This document shows, in pieces, positions 37,240 to 46,015 of a DNA stretch of 64,000 nt; the first letter of the stretch is position 1; every line of letters starts with the position of its first letter. Made by a program: the position numbers and the translations under genes. The stretch covers positions 1,240,001-1,304,000 of the forward strand of contig OZ241380.1 in the NCBI GenBank assembly GCA_965200765.1, in the 5' to 3' direction. This DNA is from G965200765 sp965200765 (GTDB taxonomy: Bacteria > Pseudomonadota > Gammaproteobacteria > Arenicellales > JAJDZL01). The notes under the pieces were generated by a model that searched no databases, had not been told where the DNA came from, and saw only the letters and a program-made list of their open reading frames with translations.

Positions 37240-39267
37240 TTGAGGGACTTCAAACTGGTTGCAGACTACGAACCAGCCGGCGATCAGCCGGAAGCAATTC
37301 GCAAGTTGATTGAAGGATTATCCGCTGGTGAGGCATTTCAAACTTTGCTGGGTGCAACCGGTACCGGCAAGACCTTTACCATGGCTTGTGTCATCGAAGC
37401 CATCAATCAGCCGACGCTTGTCCTGGCCCACAATAAAACCTTGGCCGCTCAGCTGTATTCGGAACTTCGGGACTTCTTTCCGCAAAATGCAGTGGAGTAT
37501 TTCGTGTCTTATTACGATTACTACCAACCGGAAGCCTATGTTCCCGTTTCAGATACCTATATTGAAAAGGATGCGTCGATCAACGATCACATTGACCAAA
37601 TGCGCCTGTCGGCGACAAATGCACTGTTACAACGAACAGATACCATTATCGTAGCAACCGTTTCAGCGATATACGGGCTCGGTAACCCTCAGGAATACAA
37701 CAAGATGATTTTGCATCTGAGAAAAGGGGCGATTATTGATCAACGGAAAATCCTGCGAACCTTGGCCGAACTCCAGTACACACGAAATGATGCTGAATTG
37801 CGCCGTGCTCGCTTCAGAGTGAGAGGCGATGTGATTGACATATATCCGGCGGATTCTGACAAATTCGTATTGCGCATAGAGTTGTTTGGAGATGAAATTG
37901 AAAAACTGTACCTGTTTGACCCGCTAACTGGTGAAATCGAGACGCAGCTAGTGCGATATACAATTTTCCCGAAGTCGCATTATGTAACATCCAGCAATAC
38001 ACTGGAAAAGGCATTGGTCAGAATTGAAGACGAACTGCGAGAACAGCTTAAAGTGTTGTACTCTCAGAACAAGCTGGTTGAAGCCCAGCGTCTTGAGCAG
38101 CGTACCAACTACGATATGGAGATGATTCGGGAAATCGGCTATTGCTCCGGCATTGAGAATTATTCCCGGCATCTGTCGGAGCGTCAGGCGGGCGATGCGC
38201 CGGACACTCTGATGGATTATTTGCCGACGGAAGCTCTGGTATTTATTGACGAGAGTCATGTAACAATTCCGCAATTGCATGCGATGTATCGCGGCGACCG
38301 GTCCAGAAAGGAAACACTGGTGGAGTTTGGTTTCCGATTGCCGTCGGCATTGGACAATCGACCGCTACGTTTTGATGAATTCGAGCAAAAAGTGCCACAG
38401 GTGATATTCATGTCAGCAACACCGGGTCCCTACGAGGCAGAACATTCCCCAAGTTTTGTTGACCAGGTAGTGCGACCAACCGGACTGGTCGATCCGGTCG
38501 TTGAAATCAGGGACGTTCGTACTCAAGTGGACGACCTGCTTTCAGAAATTCGAAAATGTGCTGCTGAAAATGAACGTGTGCTGGTTACAACCCTGACCAA
38601 GAGAATGGCCGAAGATTTGACTGACTACCTTAGTGACCATTCGGTTCGCGTTCGCTATTTGCACTCGGACATTGATACAGTGGAGAGAGTGGAAATCATT
38701 CGCGACTTGCGCGCCGGGGTATTTGATGTTCTGGTCGGAATTAATCTGCTTCGGGAAGGACTGGACATGCCCGAAGTGGCACTTGTTGCAATTCTGGACG
38801 CTGACAAGGAAGGATTCCTTCGATCTGCCACGTCACTCATTCAAACCATCGGCAGAACTGCGCGCAATATCAATGGCAGGGCGATTTTGTATGCAGACAT
38901 TGTTACAGACTCAATGCGCAGAGCGATTGAAGAGACCAATCGGAGACGGGAAAAACAACATAAATTCAACGAGTTGAACGGAATATCTCCGGAAAGTGTC
39001 AAAAAAGAAGTCAAAGATCTCATTGACGGTGTACATCGATTTGGTACGGGCCGAAAACGGCTGGGTCGCAGTCGGCGAGATTCGGAGCAACCTCAAGTTG
39101 AATTTGCTGAAATCAACCTTCATGACGCCGCTCAGGTATCCAGGGAAATAGACAAGCTTGAGCAACAAATGCACAAGTTTGCTTCCGATCTGGAATTTGA
39201 AAACGCAGCTGAAGTGCGCGACCGTATAAACGCGTTGAAAAATGTTGCATTCCTGGAAAGCGCATGA
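37240..39267 (+). CDS. uvrB: Excinuclease ABC subunit B
   Basis: Damage-verifying helicase-like subunit of nucleotide excision repair. 675 residues from TTG 37240, which has GGAGG 5 bases upstream; an earlier in-frame ATG (37192) lacks such a site and would add 16 residues. Walker A GATGTGKT, beta-hairpin YYDYYQPEAYVP, Walker B DESH, helicase motifs RTARNINGRAILYAD, and a C-terminal UVR domain (EQQMHKFASDLEFENAAEVRDRI) that contacts UvrC. No clear LexA box was seen in the short region shared with the aminotransferase gene. Confidence 0.95.
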   Translation: MRDFKLVADYEPAGDQPEAIRKLIEGLSAGEAFQTLLGATGTGKTFTMACVIEAINQPTLVLAHNKTLAAQLYSELRDFFPQNAVEYFVSYYDYYQPEAYVPVSDTYIEKDASINDHIDQMRLSATNALLQRTDTIIVATVSAIYGLGNPQEYNKMILHLRKGAIIDQRKILRTLAELQYTRNDAELRRARFRVRGDVIDIYPADSDKFVLRIELFGDEIEKLYLFDPLTGEIETQLVRYTIFPKSHYVTSSNTLEKALVRIEDELREQLKVLYSQNKLVEAQRLEQRTNYDMEMIREIGYCSGIENYSRHLSERQAGDAPDTLMDYLPTEALVFIDESHVTIPQLHAMYRGDRSRKETLVEFGFRLPSALDNRPLRFDEFEQKVPQVIFMSATPGPYEAEHSPSFVDQVVRPTGLVDPVVEIRDVRTQVDDLLSEIRKCAAENERVLVTTLTKRMAEDLTDYLSDHSVRVRYLHSDIDTVERVEIIRDLRAGVFDVLVGINLLREGLDMPEVALVAILDADKEGFLRSATSLIQTIGRTARNINGRAILYADIVTDSMRRAIEETNRRREKQHKFNELNGISPESVKKEVKDLIDGVHRFGTGRKRLGRSRRDSEQPQVEFAEINLHDAAQVSREIDKLEQQMHKFASDLEFENAAEVRDRINALKNVAFLESA

Positions 39268-39344
39268 ATTCTTGAACTCGACAACACGATCCGGAAATCG
39301 CACACAACGGTGCGATGTTCGTTTCAAGTTCGATTTGATTTTGA

Positions 39345-39838
39345 GTTAGTTTCGTAGTTGCCAAGTTGCCGATTTTCCACGCGGTTTCGACCTTCTGATA
39401 TTTCTTCTGCCCCAAGATTCTGTATTTTTGAGGCTTGAAACGCCTGTTTTACCTGGTTATACCGATTTTCTACCTCATGCCTCAGTTGCCGCCCATTGGT
39501 ATTCTCATGAACAAGTGCAACTTGTTGATTTCATTAAAATATTTTTGCCATCAAAGTCCTCCAGAGATACAATGCAACTCATTAGCTCAAACCTCAAATC
39601 CAAGTGAATGATGCCGCAGGGGTAGCTATGGCAAGGTGTGGGCCAATATAGCCTGTTTAATTGGAAAAATTTTTCACAAAATCTCTCGATTGGTTGCCTG
39701 AAAATCCTTTGACAATGCCGAAAAAGCTTTTTTCATGCTACAGTCAATCCTGGCAAATCAGCAATTTCGCCGTCGAATTCGTTCCAACGGGAAATTCTGG
39801 ACGAACATTCAATTGAATTCTAGACTACAATAGACTCC
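39345..39838. repeat. Diverged direct repeat, copy A (left flank of coiled-coil gene)
   Basis: Starts GTTAGTTTCGTAGTTGCCAA, contains TTTCTGCCCCAAGAT, CAACTTGTTGATTTCATT and CAACGGGAA, and ends AATAGACTCC. The same blocks in the same order, with a deletion of roughly 190 bases, form copy B at 41160-41466. It contains the CTGGACGAACATTCA motif and palindrome ATTCAATTGAAT (39797-39818). Nature unknown; perhaps a decayed element. No gene lies between uvrB and 39999. Confidence 0.6.
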
Positions 39839-39860
39839 AGTGCAGGTTCAATATTTTTGA

Positions 39861-39890
39861 TTGCACCTGCGATTCGCAATCTATTACAAT
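39861..39890 (+). promoter_or_regulatory. Candidate promoter of the coiled-coil gene
   Basis: TTGCAC (39861-39866), 18-base spacer, TACAAT (39885-39890), about 100 bases upstream of the start codon. Confidence 0.5.
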
Positions 39891-39998
39891 TGTCACTTGC
39901 TGATATGCAATGAATCACCTGCAGGCAACATGGCTTGGCAATGTGCCAGTATTGATTTGATTGTTTGTAACTCAACAATCCTGAAACAGGGGGAAATC

Positions 39999-40916
39999 AT
40001 GACAAACGGAAGACGTAAACACGGCAAACACTCGGCAGCGTTGCCCGAGACGCAACCGGCAGGTGCTCGCGAGTCTGTAGCGAAAACCGGAATCATGACG
40101 AATCGCGAACTTGAAGAAAAATTTGCTACCAAGGAAGAATTGAAACAGTCAAAAAAATTCTTGATTGAAAAAACGAAACATGAAAAGCAGCTTCATTCGC
40201 AAGAACTGCGGTCCGTGGAAACCAACTTGACCCAGAAAATTGATGCTAATGAAAAAAGAGCTGACGATTTCAGGAGCGATGTGAACAGGCAATTCGAAGC
40301 CATTGAAGCAGGAAATGACGAATTCAGGAGCGATATGAATGAGCAATTCAAATCCAGTGATGCAAGAAGTGTCAAGAGAACGGAAGCCAGTGAATCAAGA
40401 ATTATTGAGAAATTGAACGATTTCAGGAGCGATGTGAACAGGCAATTCGAAGCCATTGAAGCAGGAAATGCCGAATTCAGGAGCGATGTGAACAGGCAAT
40501 TCGAAGCCATTGAAGCAGGAAATGCCGAATTCAGGAGCGATGTGAACAGGCAATTCGAAGCCATTGAAGCAGGAAATGACGAATTCAGGAGCGATATGAA
40601 CGAGCAATTCAAATCCAGTGATGCAAGAAGTGTCAAGAGAACGGGAGCCAGTGAATCAAGAATTATTGAGAAATTGAACGAGTTCAAGAGCGAAGTGTTC
40701 AGGCATTTCGCAATCAAGGATAAAATAGATGAAGAAAGTAAGAAAGCCAAGGAAAAATTTGATGAGGAAAGAACGAAACGTTTGGAATCCACGATTGAAC
40801 AGCAGTCTGAAAAGAATCTGTATAAAACAGCGTTTTTAGTTGTGGTAATTGGGGGATCACTGTCTGGTCTAACGTATGGTGTGTACCAGTTAGTTAAGTT
40901 TCTTACGGGGGGTTGA
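39999..40916 (+). CDS. Repetitive coiled-coil protein with C-terminal membrane anchor
   Basis: 305 residues, no known function. ATG 39999 is chosen over earlier in-frame starts because AGGGGGA stands just before it. After a basic N-terminus (TNGRRKHGKHS), nearly the whole chain is charged helical heptad-like sequence, with 18-residue units FRSDVNRQFEAIEAGNAE and related FRSDMNEQFKSSDARS blocks; a hydrophobic span near residues 276-298 (TAFLVVVIGGSLSGLTYGVY) would anchor it with a tiny basic tail. The layout resembles DUF1640/tail-anchored coiled-coil proteins, but that is only topological likeness. It sits alone between two direct repeats, downstream of uvrB, and looks like accessory DNA. Confidence 0.75.
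   Translation: MTNGRRKHGKHSAALPETQPAGARESVAKTGIMTNRELEEKFATKEELKQSKKFLIEKTKHEKQLHSQELRSVETNLTQKIDANEKRADDFRSDVNRQFEAIEAGNDEFRSDMNEQFKSSDARSVKRTEASESRIIEKLNDFRSDVNRQFEAIEAGNAEFRSDVNRQFEAIEAGNAEFRSDVNRQFEAIEAGNDEFRSDMNEQFKSSDARSVKRTGASESRIIEKLNEFKSEVFRHFAIKDKIDEESKKAKEKFDEERTKRLESTIEQQSEKNLYKTAFLVVVIGGSLSGLTYGVYQLVKFLTGG
40266..40679 (+). repeat. 54-bp and 153-bp coding repeats in the coiled-coil gene
   Basis: Units of 54 bp at 40419-40472, 40473-40526 and 40527-40580 are almost identical in DNA, as is a 153-bp block present at 40266-40418 and again at 40527-40679. Near-identity at silent positions points to recent expansion by slippage or recombination. All units preserve the frame. Confidence 0.9.
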
Positions 40917-41159
40917 TTTGTATTCGCTGCCATACATGAGTGAACGCATCCAATCCAATTGATATTCACGGTGCGAACGTAACGGACCGTCGGGTTGTCG
41001 CCCGGAATGAACGCCACAAAGGAACTTGTAGCGTATAACTTGGCTTGCTTGCAATGGTGTGGTTGTGTGCGAGAACCACCAAATTTTGTTGTATCTGGAG
41101 TTTATTTCACCGCAGAAAGGGTTCCACTTGGGTCCTTACCCTGCCAAACGAATTTCTGC

Positions 41160-41466
41160 GTTAGTTTCGTAGTTGCCAAACTGTTGATTTTGCGCGCGAT
41201 TTTGACCATCTGAAATTCTTTCTGCCCCAAGAATCTGCACTTTTCACAACTTGAAACGCCGTTTTCACCTCTTTTTGCTTCACCGATGTCCTGTCCCACG
41301 CTTCATGCATTGCTTATCAGCATCCGTAGGATCTGTTGCAACTTCTTGTTTTCATTTATAAATAGTATCGTCATGAATGCTCTCTCAAAGTACAATGGAC
41401 TTGGCTTGAAAATCATTTTCAACGGGAAGTATTCATTTTGAAATGAATAGTCGGAAAATAGACTCC
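41160..41466. repeat. Diverged direct repeat, copy B (right flank of coiled-coil gene)
   Basis: Counterpart of copy A: starts GTTAGTTTCGTAGTTGCCAA, keeps TTCTTTCTGCCCCAAGAAT, CAACTTCTTGTTTTCATT and CAACGGGAA and ends AATAGACTCC. It includes a perfect inverted repeat at 41430-41449. Apart from this repeat the 41000-41590 spacer shows no gene. Confidence 0.6.
41430..41449. repeat. Perfect 9-bp inverted repeat
   Basis: TATTCATTT and AAATGAATA separated by TG. It sits at the position corresponding to the palindrome ATTCAATTGAAT in copy A, so the palindrome is kept while its sequence varies, which suggests a structural or protein-binding role. Confidence 0.6.
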
Positions 41467-41590
41467 GCGTATATACTATTGCATCAAGCAGTCTCTGACA
41501 GGCTGTTTGCGCGCATCTCACTTGGATGAGTGCATTGGAATGGTTTACAGTTTTCTTTTCTGAATGAATCACACTACAATAGGAAGTATT

Positions 41591-41665
41591 GGGCGTATAG
41601 CTCAGCGGGAGAGCACCTCGTTGACATCGAGGAGGTCCCTGGTTCAATCCCAGGTACGCCCACCA
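41591..41665 (+). tRNA. tRNA-Val (anticodon GAC)
   Basis: 75 bases: acceptor GGGCGTA/TACGCCC, D arm GCTCAGCGGGAGAGC, anticodon stem CCTCG/CGAGG around loop TTGACAT (GAC at 41623-41625), T arm with GGTTCAATCCC, encoded CCA. A TACAAT hexamer at 41575-41580 may be its -10 box, without a good -35. Confidence 0.97.
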
Positions 41666-41684
41666 TGTCTTGAATCTGTAACGC

Positions 41685-41699
41685 GCTGATTCAATCAGC
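41685..41699 (+). terminator. Small hairpin after tRNA-Val
   Basis: GCTGAT/ATCAGC, 6-bp stem with a 3-base loop, followed by TTTG. Possible weak terminator or RNA 3' end signal. Confidence 0.35.
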
Positions 41700-41830
41700 T
41701 TTGAACAACACGGTCATGTACACGAAACAACGCGGTTACTCCGCGAATCGATTTATGCCACGCGCCCAATCATCGGTCGTTGCCGGGTTGCGTACGCGAC
41801 GTTTTGAATTTTGATTCGGATATTCGATAA

Positions 41831-43738
41831 ATGCCTGTAATTACTCTGCCGGACGGTTCAGAGAAAACTTATTTCGAGGCTGTTACAGCCGACCAAGTGG
41901 TATCAGAAATAGGTCCGGGGTTGCACAAGGCCAGTCTGGCAGCGGTTGTCAATGATCGACTGGTGGATCTGTCGCGACAAATTGATGTTGATGCTTCGTT
42001 GCGCATCATCACTGCGAAAGACGACGAGGGACTGGAGATCATCCGACATTCAACTGCGCATCTACTGGCACACGCGGTCAAGCAACTGTACCCGAAAGCG
42101 CAAGTTACCATCGGTCCGGTGATTGAAGACGGGTTTTATTATGATTTTTCCTTTCAGCGCGGCTTCAACGAGGATGATCTGATTGCCATCGAGAAACGGA
42201 TGCGCGAACTAGCAAGCGAGCAGATCAAAGTAGAACGTTCGGTGGTGTTGAAAGCGGACGCGGTGCAGTTGTTTCGCGATTTGGGCGAGGAGTACAAGGC
42301 GGAAATTATTGAAGAATTGCCGGATACAGAAGAAATCACCTTGTACCGCCAAGGAACCTTTATTGATTTGTGTCGCGGACCCCATGTGCCGAACACCGGA
42401 AAATTGAAGGCATTCAAGCTAACCAAACTTGCCGGTGCTTACTGGCGCGGGGACTCATCCAATGAAATGCTGCAACGCATCTATGGCACCGCATGGGCTA
42501 CTGATTCTGATCTGAAGGAATATCTGAGACAGCAAGAAGAGGCGCAAAAACGAGATCATCGCCGATTGGGGCAAGAGTTGGACCTGTTTCACTTTCAGCA
42601 AGAAGCACCGGGAATGGTTTTTTGGCATCAAAAGGGCTGGGTGCTATACCGGCTTGTTGAATCCTATATGCGAGATCTGCTGAAAGAATACAACTATATG
42701 GAAGTGCATACACCGCAACTTCTTGACCGCAGTCTCTGGGAACGGTCCGGACACTGGGAAACATTTCGGGAAAACATGTTTACAACGGAAATTGAAGAAA
42801 GAGCCTATGCGCTAAAGCCGATGAATTGTCCCGGCCATGTGCAGGTCTTTTCCCAGCAACTTCGCAGTTACCGGGAACTGCCGATCCGCATGTCCGAATT
42901 TGGCATTGTTCATCGTTATGAACCATCTGGCACGTTGCATGGATTGTTGCGCGTGCGGAGATTTACCCAAGACGATGCGCATGTGTTTTGCTCTGAAGAG
43001 CAAATTCGGCAGGAGGTGGAACTGCTGATTGAAATCGCATTTCGAGTTTATAGTGACTTTGGATTCAAGAACATCGCAGTCGGACTGTCTACCAGGCCGG
43101 AAAAACGCGTGGGCTCGGACGACTTGTGGGACCGGGCAGAATCAGCACTGGAAGCGGTGTTGAATGATCGCGGTATTGAATTTAATCTAGATGCAGGTGA
43201 GGGGGCATTTTACGGTCCCAAGATTGACTTCGTGTTGAACGATTGTCTTGGCAGAAAATGGCAGTGCGGTACCATTCAGCTGGACTTTTCCATGCCAGGT
43301 CGTCTGGGTGCGGATTATGTTGATTCTGACAGTTCCAGAAAAGTTCCGGTTATGATTCATCGTGCAATTCTGGGTTCAATCGAGCGATTTATCGGAATAC
43401 TGATTGAAGAATACGCCGGAAAGTTTCCCGTTTGGCTGGCACCCGTTCAGGCGGTTGTGATGAATATTTCTGAACACCAAACAAAATATTCGCTTAAAAT
43501 AACTGATTCCCTGAATACTTCAGGTATTCGGGTGATTACGGACGTGCGAAATGAAAAGATAGGATTCAAGATAAGAGAGCAGACCTTGCAAAGAATTCCC
43601 TATCTACTCGTGGTGGGAAACAAAGAAGTTGAAGAACAAACCATTGCTGTTCGTTCTCGGGACGGTGCTGATATGGGTTCAATGTCCATTGATTCTTTTG
43701 TTTCCCTTGTCAAGAGTCAAGTAGCGTCCAAAGTTTAA
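41831..43738 (+). CDS. thrS: Threonyl-tRNA synthetase
   Basis: Class II synthetase that charges tRNA-Thr, 635 residues, full length. N-terminal TGS domain (MPVITLPDGSEKTYFEAVTA), editing domain with HSTAHLLAHAVKQL, and catalytic core motif 2 (HRYEPSGTLHGLLRVRRFTQDDAH) and motif 3 (VPVMIHRAILGSIERFIGIL), then the anticodon-binding domain (FPVWLAPVQ). First gene of the thrS-infC-rpmI-rplT-pheST-ihfA run. The 165-base upstream region has a CGCGG-TTACT-CCGCG hairpin that could be part of an autoregulatory leader, though this is only suggestive. Confidence 0.97.
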   Translation: MPVITLPDGSEKTYFEAVTADQVVSEIGPGLHKASLAAVVNDRLVDLSRQIDVDASLRIITAKDDEGLEIIRHSTAHLLAHAVKQLYPKAQVTIGPVIEDGFYYDFSFQRGFNEDDLIAIEKRMRELASEQIKVERSVVLKADAVQLFRDLGEEYKAEIIEELPDTEEITLYRQGTFIDLCRGPHVPNTGKLKAFKLTKLAGAYWRGDSSNEMLQRIYGTAWATDSDLKEYLRQQEEAQKRDHRRLGQELDLFHFQQEAPGMVFWHQKGWVLYRLVESYMRDLLKEYNYMEVHTPQLLDRSLWERSGHWETFRENMFTTEIEERAYALKPMNCPGHVQVFSQQLRSYRELPIRMSEFGIVHRYEPSGTLHGLLRVRRFTQDDAHVFCSEEQIRQEVELLIEIAFRVYSDFGFKNIAVGLSTRPEKRVGSDDLWDRAESALEAVLNDRGIEFNLDAGEGAFYGPKIDFVLNDCLGRKWQCGTIQLDFSMPGRLGADYVDSDSSRKVPVMIHRAILGSIERFIGILIEEYAGKFPVWLAPVQAVVMNISEHQTKYSLKITDSLNTSGIRVITDVRNEKIGFKIREQTLQRIPYLLVVGNKEVEEQTIAVRSRDGADMGSMSIDSFVSLVKSQVASKV

Positions 43739-43754
43739 TTCATCCAAGAGAGGT

Positions 43755-44309
43755 ATCGCTACGGCTGTTGAAAAAGTGCATCGCGTCAATGAAAGCATTG
43801 ATGTACCAGAAGTACGCTTGATTGGCGAAGATGGACAACAAATTGGTATAATGCCAACGGAACAAGCACTGGAGTATGCGCAGAGGGAAGATTTTGACCT
43901 GGTTGAAATTTCTCCGAATGCCGAACCACCGGTTTGTCGGTTGCTTGACTACGGGAAGTTTCTCTATAACGCAAGCAAAAGACGCCAAGACGCAAGACGC
44001 AAGCAAAAGCATCTTGTCGTCAAGGAAATCAAGTTCAGGCCATCTACTGATGTAGGGGACTACGAAGTGAAACTGAACAAACTCAAGGATTTTTTGAACT
44101 CTGGCAACAAGACGAAAGTGACGATGCGGTTCCGTGGGCGAGAGTTTGCCCATGTAGATTTGGGAGTGGATTTATTGATGCGCGTCAAGGATGACCTTGC
44201 CGAATTGGCGACGGTTGAACAAGAACCGTCCCTGGAAGGGCGCCAGATGATCATGGTGCTTGCGCCAGTCAAGAATCCGATAAAACGCGAGGTAGATGCA
44301 ACGAGTTAA
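43755..44309 (+). CDS. infC: Translation initiation factor IF-3 with non-standard start
   Basis: IF-3 controls start-codon choice and 30S subunit recycling. The core is clear: EVRLIGEDGQQIGIMPTEQALEYA, FDLVEISPNAEPPVCRLLDYGKFLY, the lysine-rich linker, VKEIKFRPSTDVGDYEVKL and EGRQMIMVLAPVKN. No ATG lies between the thrS stop and the conserved RVNESI. Candidates are ATC 43755 (used here, 184 residues), ACG 43761 (7 bases after GAGAGG, ideal spacing) and GTG 43776 (no ribosome binding site). infC genes are known to start with AUU, AUC or AUA so that IF-3 represses its own translation. The GAGAGG lies only one base before ATC, so the exact start is unsettled. Confidence 0.93.
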   Translation: MATAVEKVHRVNESIDVPEVRLIGEDGQQIGIMPTEQALEYAQREDFDLVEISPNAEPPVCRLLDYGKFLYNASKRRQDARRKQKHLVVKEIKFRPSTDVGDYEVKLNKLKDFLNSGNKTKVTMRFRGREFAHVDLGVDLLMRVKDDLAELATVEQEPSLEGRQMIMVLAPVKNPIKREVDATS

Positions 44310-44313
44310 TACT

Positions 44314-44511
44314 ATGCCTAAACTAAAGACCAAAAGGAGCGCTGCGAAGCGATTCAAAAAGACTGCGAGCGGTAAGTTCAAGCGGGCACACTCGCACGCG
44401 AGTCATATTTTCACGAAAAAATCACCCAAGAGAAAGCGACATCTGCGCAAGGCAGACTTGGTGCACAAGTCTGATACCGACAGAGTCCGTAATCTGCTTC
44501 CCTACTCATAA
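44314..44511 (+). CDS. rpmI: 50S ribosomal protein L35
   Basis: 65 residues from ATG 44314, highly basic: MPKLKTKRSAAKRFKKTASG, then KFKRAHSHASHIFTKKSPKRKRHLRK, the standard L35 pattern. It starts 4 bases after the infC stop and is followed at 16 bases by rplT, the conserved infC-rpmI-rplT unit in which L20 usually represses translation. Confidence 0.96.
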   Translation: MPKLKTKRSAAKRFKKTASGKFKRAHSHASHIFTKKSPKRKRHLRKADLVHKSDTDRVRNLLPYS

Positions 44512-44527
44512 CTGGAGGTTTTGAGCA

Positions 44528-44887
44528 ATGCCCAGGGTCAAACGCGGTGTAACTACAAAAGCCAGACATAAAAAAATTATCCGTCAGGCAAAAGGCTATC
44601 GTGGCCGGAGAAAGAACGTCTACCGGGTTGCGAGACAAGCTGTCTGGAAAGCAGGGCAGTACGCATATCGCGACCGGCGAACGAAAAAAAGAAATTTTCG
44701 TTCACTCTGGATCATCCGAATTAATGCAGCTGCCCGCGAATGCGGCATGAACTACAGCAATTTCATGCGCGGATTGAAATTGGCCGAGATTGACTTGGAC
44801 CGGAAATCGCTTGCCTCAATAGCAGCTACGGACAAGCAGACATTTTCTGCTCTGGCAGACAAAGCAAAGATTGCTTTGGAAAGATGA
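44528..44887 (+). CDS. rplT: 50S ribosomal protein L20
   Basis: Early 23S rRNA-binding assembly protein, 119 residues: MPRVKRGVTTKARHKKI, AKGYRGRRKNVYRVARQAV, RDRRTKKRNFRSLWIIRINAA and the C-terminal LADKAKIALE. GGAGG precedes ATG at a good distance. Autogenous control of rpmI-rplT by L20 is known in other bacteria; no operator was identified here. Confidence 0.97.
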   Translation: MPRVKRGVTTKARHKKIIRQAKGYRGRRKNVYRVARQAVWKAGQYAYRDRRTKKRNFRSLWIIRINAAARECGMNYSNFMRGLKLAEIDLDRKSLASIAATDKQTFSALADKAKIALER

Positions 44888-44949
44888 AACGCCAATCAAC
44901 CAGCGAACGGCAGTTGGTGGCGCGTGATTCTTGACCAAGAGAATTTTTG

Positions 44950-45993
44950 ATGACTGATGGCTCGGCCATGTATAGTTTGAGTGCGCTTGACAGTCTGGTT
45001 GCTCAAGCCGGCGAAGAAATAGCAGTATCAGCAGAAGAAACAGAACTCGAGGCTGTACGGGTTCGTTATCTGGGGAAAAAGGGTTCACTGACCCATTTGC
45101 TCAAATCAATCGGCGATCTTCCTGTCGAGGAGCGTCCCCAGGCAGGCCAGATCATTAATCAGGCAAAACGCGCGCTAGATGCGCGACTTGAACTCCGGCG
45201 CACAGAACTGCGAGAGCAACAGCAGAGAGAACGACTCCGGATGCGAACTGTTGACGTGACGCTCCCCGGTCGAAGTTGGCCGCAAGGAGGACCACACCCC
45301 TTGACACGCACCATGGCTCGTATGGAAGAGATATTTTCGCATGCGGGTTTTGATATTGCATTCGGCCCTGAAATTGAAGACGATTTCCATAATTTTGAAG
45401 CACTGAACATCCCGCCTGATCATCCGGCACGTGCTATGCAGGATACGTTTTACTTTGAAGATGACATGCTCTTGCGGACGCATACTTCGCCGGTTCAGAT
45501 ACGCTATATGAAAACACGTAAACCGCCGATTCGGGTAGTCGCATCAGGTCGTGTGTATCGGTGCGATTCAGATGTAACGCACACGCCGATGTTTCATCAA
45601 CTCGAAGGACTTGTAGTGGACGATTCTACAACATTTGCGGATTTGAAGGGAATACTGGAGTATTTTGTCCGGGAGTTTTTCGAGGCAGATCTGGATGTAC
45701 GATTTCGCCCGTCATATTTTCCGTTTACAGAACCGTCAGCAGAAGTTGACATCAGTTGCGTATTCTGTGAAGGTTCCGGATGCAATGTCTGCAAGCGAAG
45801 CGGCTGGCTTGAAGTGCTGGGTTGCGGAATGGTTCATCCAGCGCTGTACCAGCATGTTGATATTGACAGTGAGATTTATTCAGGATATGCGTTTGGTATG
45901 GGGGTGGAGCGGTTTACCATGTTGCGCTACGGTGTCAATGATTTGCGTTTGTTCTTCGAAAACGATCTCGACATGCTGTCGCAGTTTCGTTGA
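44950..45993 (+). CDS. pheS: Phenylalanyl-tRNA synthetase alpha subunit
   Basis: Catalytic subunit of the alpha2-beta2 enzyme that charges tRNA-Phe. 347 residues from ATG 44950. N-terminal coiled coil (VRYLGKKGSLTHLLKSIGDLP), HPLTRTMARMEEIFSHAGFDIAFGPEIEDDFHNFEALNIP, motif 2 with THTSPVQIRYM, and C-terminal FRPSYFPFTEPSAEVDI and GMGVERFTMLRYGVNDLRLFFENDL. It starts 62 bases after rplT; a classic phe-leader attenuator was not evident there. Confidence 0.97.
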   Translation: MTDGSAMYSLSALDSLVAQAGEEIAVSAEETELEAVRVRYLGKKGSLTHLLKSIGDLPVEERPQAGQIINQAKRALDARLELRRTELREQQQRERLRMRTVDVTLPGRSWPQGGPHPLTRTMARMEEIFSHAGFDIAFGPEIEDDFHNFEALNIPPDHPARAMQDTFYFEDDMLLRTHTSPVQIRYMKTRKPPIRVVASGRVYRCDSDVTHTPMFHQLEGLVVDDSTTFADLKGILEYFVREFFEADLDVRFRPSYFPFTEPSAEVDISCVFCEGSGCNVCKRSGWLEVLGCGMVHPALYQHVDIDSEIYSGYAFGMGVERFTMLRYGVNDLRLFFENDLDMLSQFR

Positions 45994-46015
45994 TCTGTCA
46001 ATGTAGTAAAGATTT

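Noticed and set aside
37158..37240. LexA box in the uvrB upstream region
   Set aside because: No CTG-N10-CAG match that I could find in the short divergent spacer.
41740..41830. thrS autoregulatory operator mimicking tRNA-Thr
   Set aside because: Only a 5-bp hairpin (CGCGG/CCGCG) is visible, without a convincing tRNA-like anticodon arm, so it is mentioned but not called.
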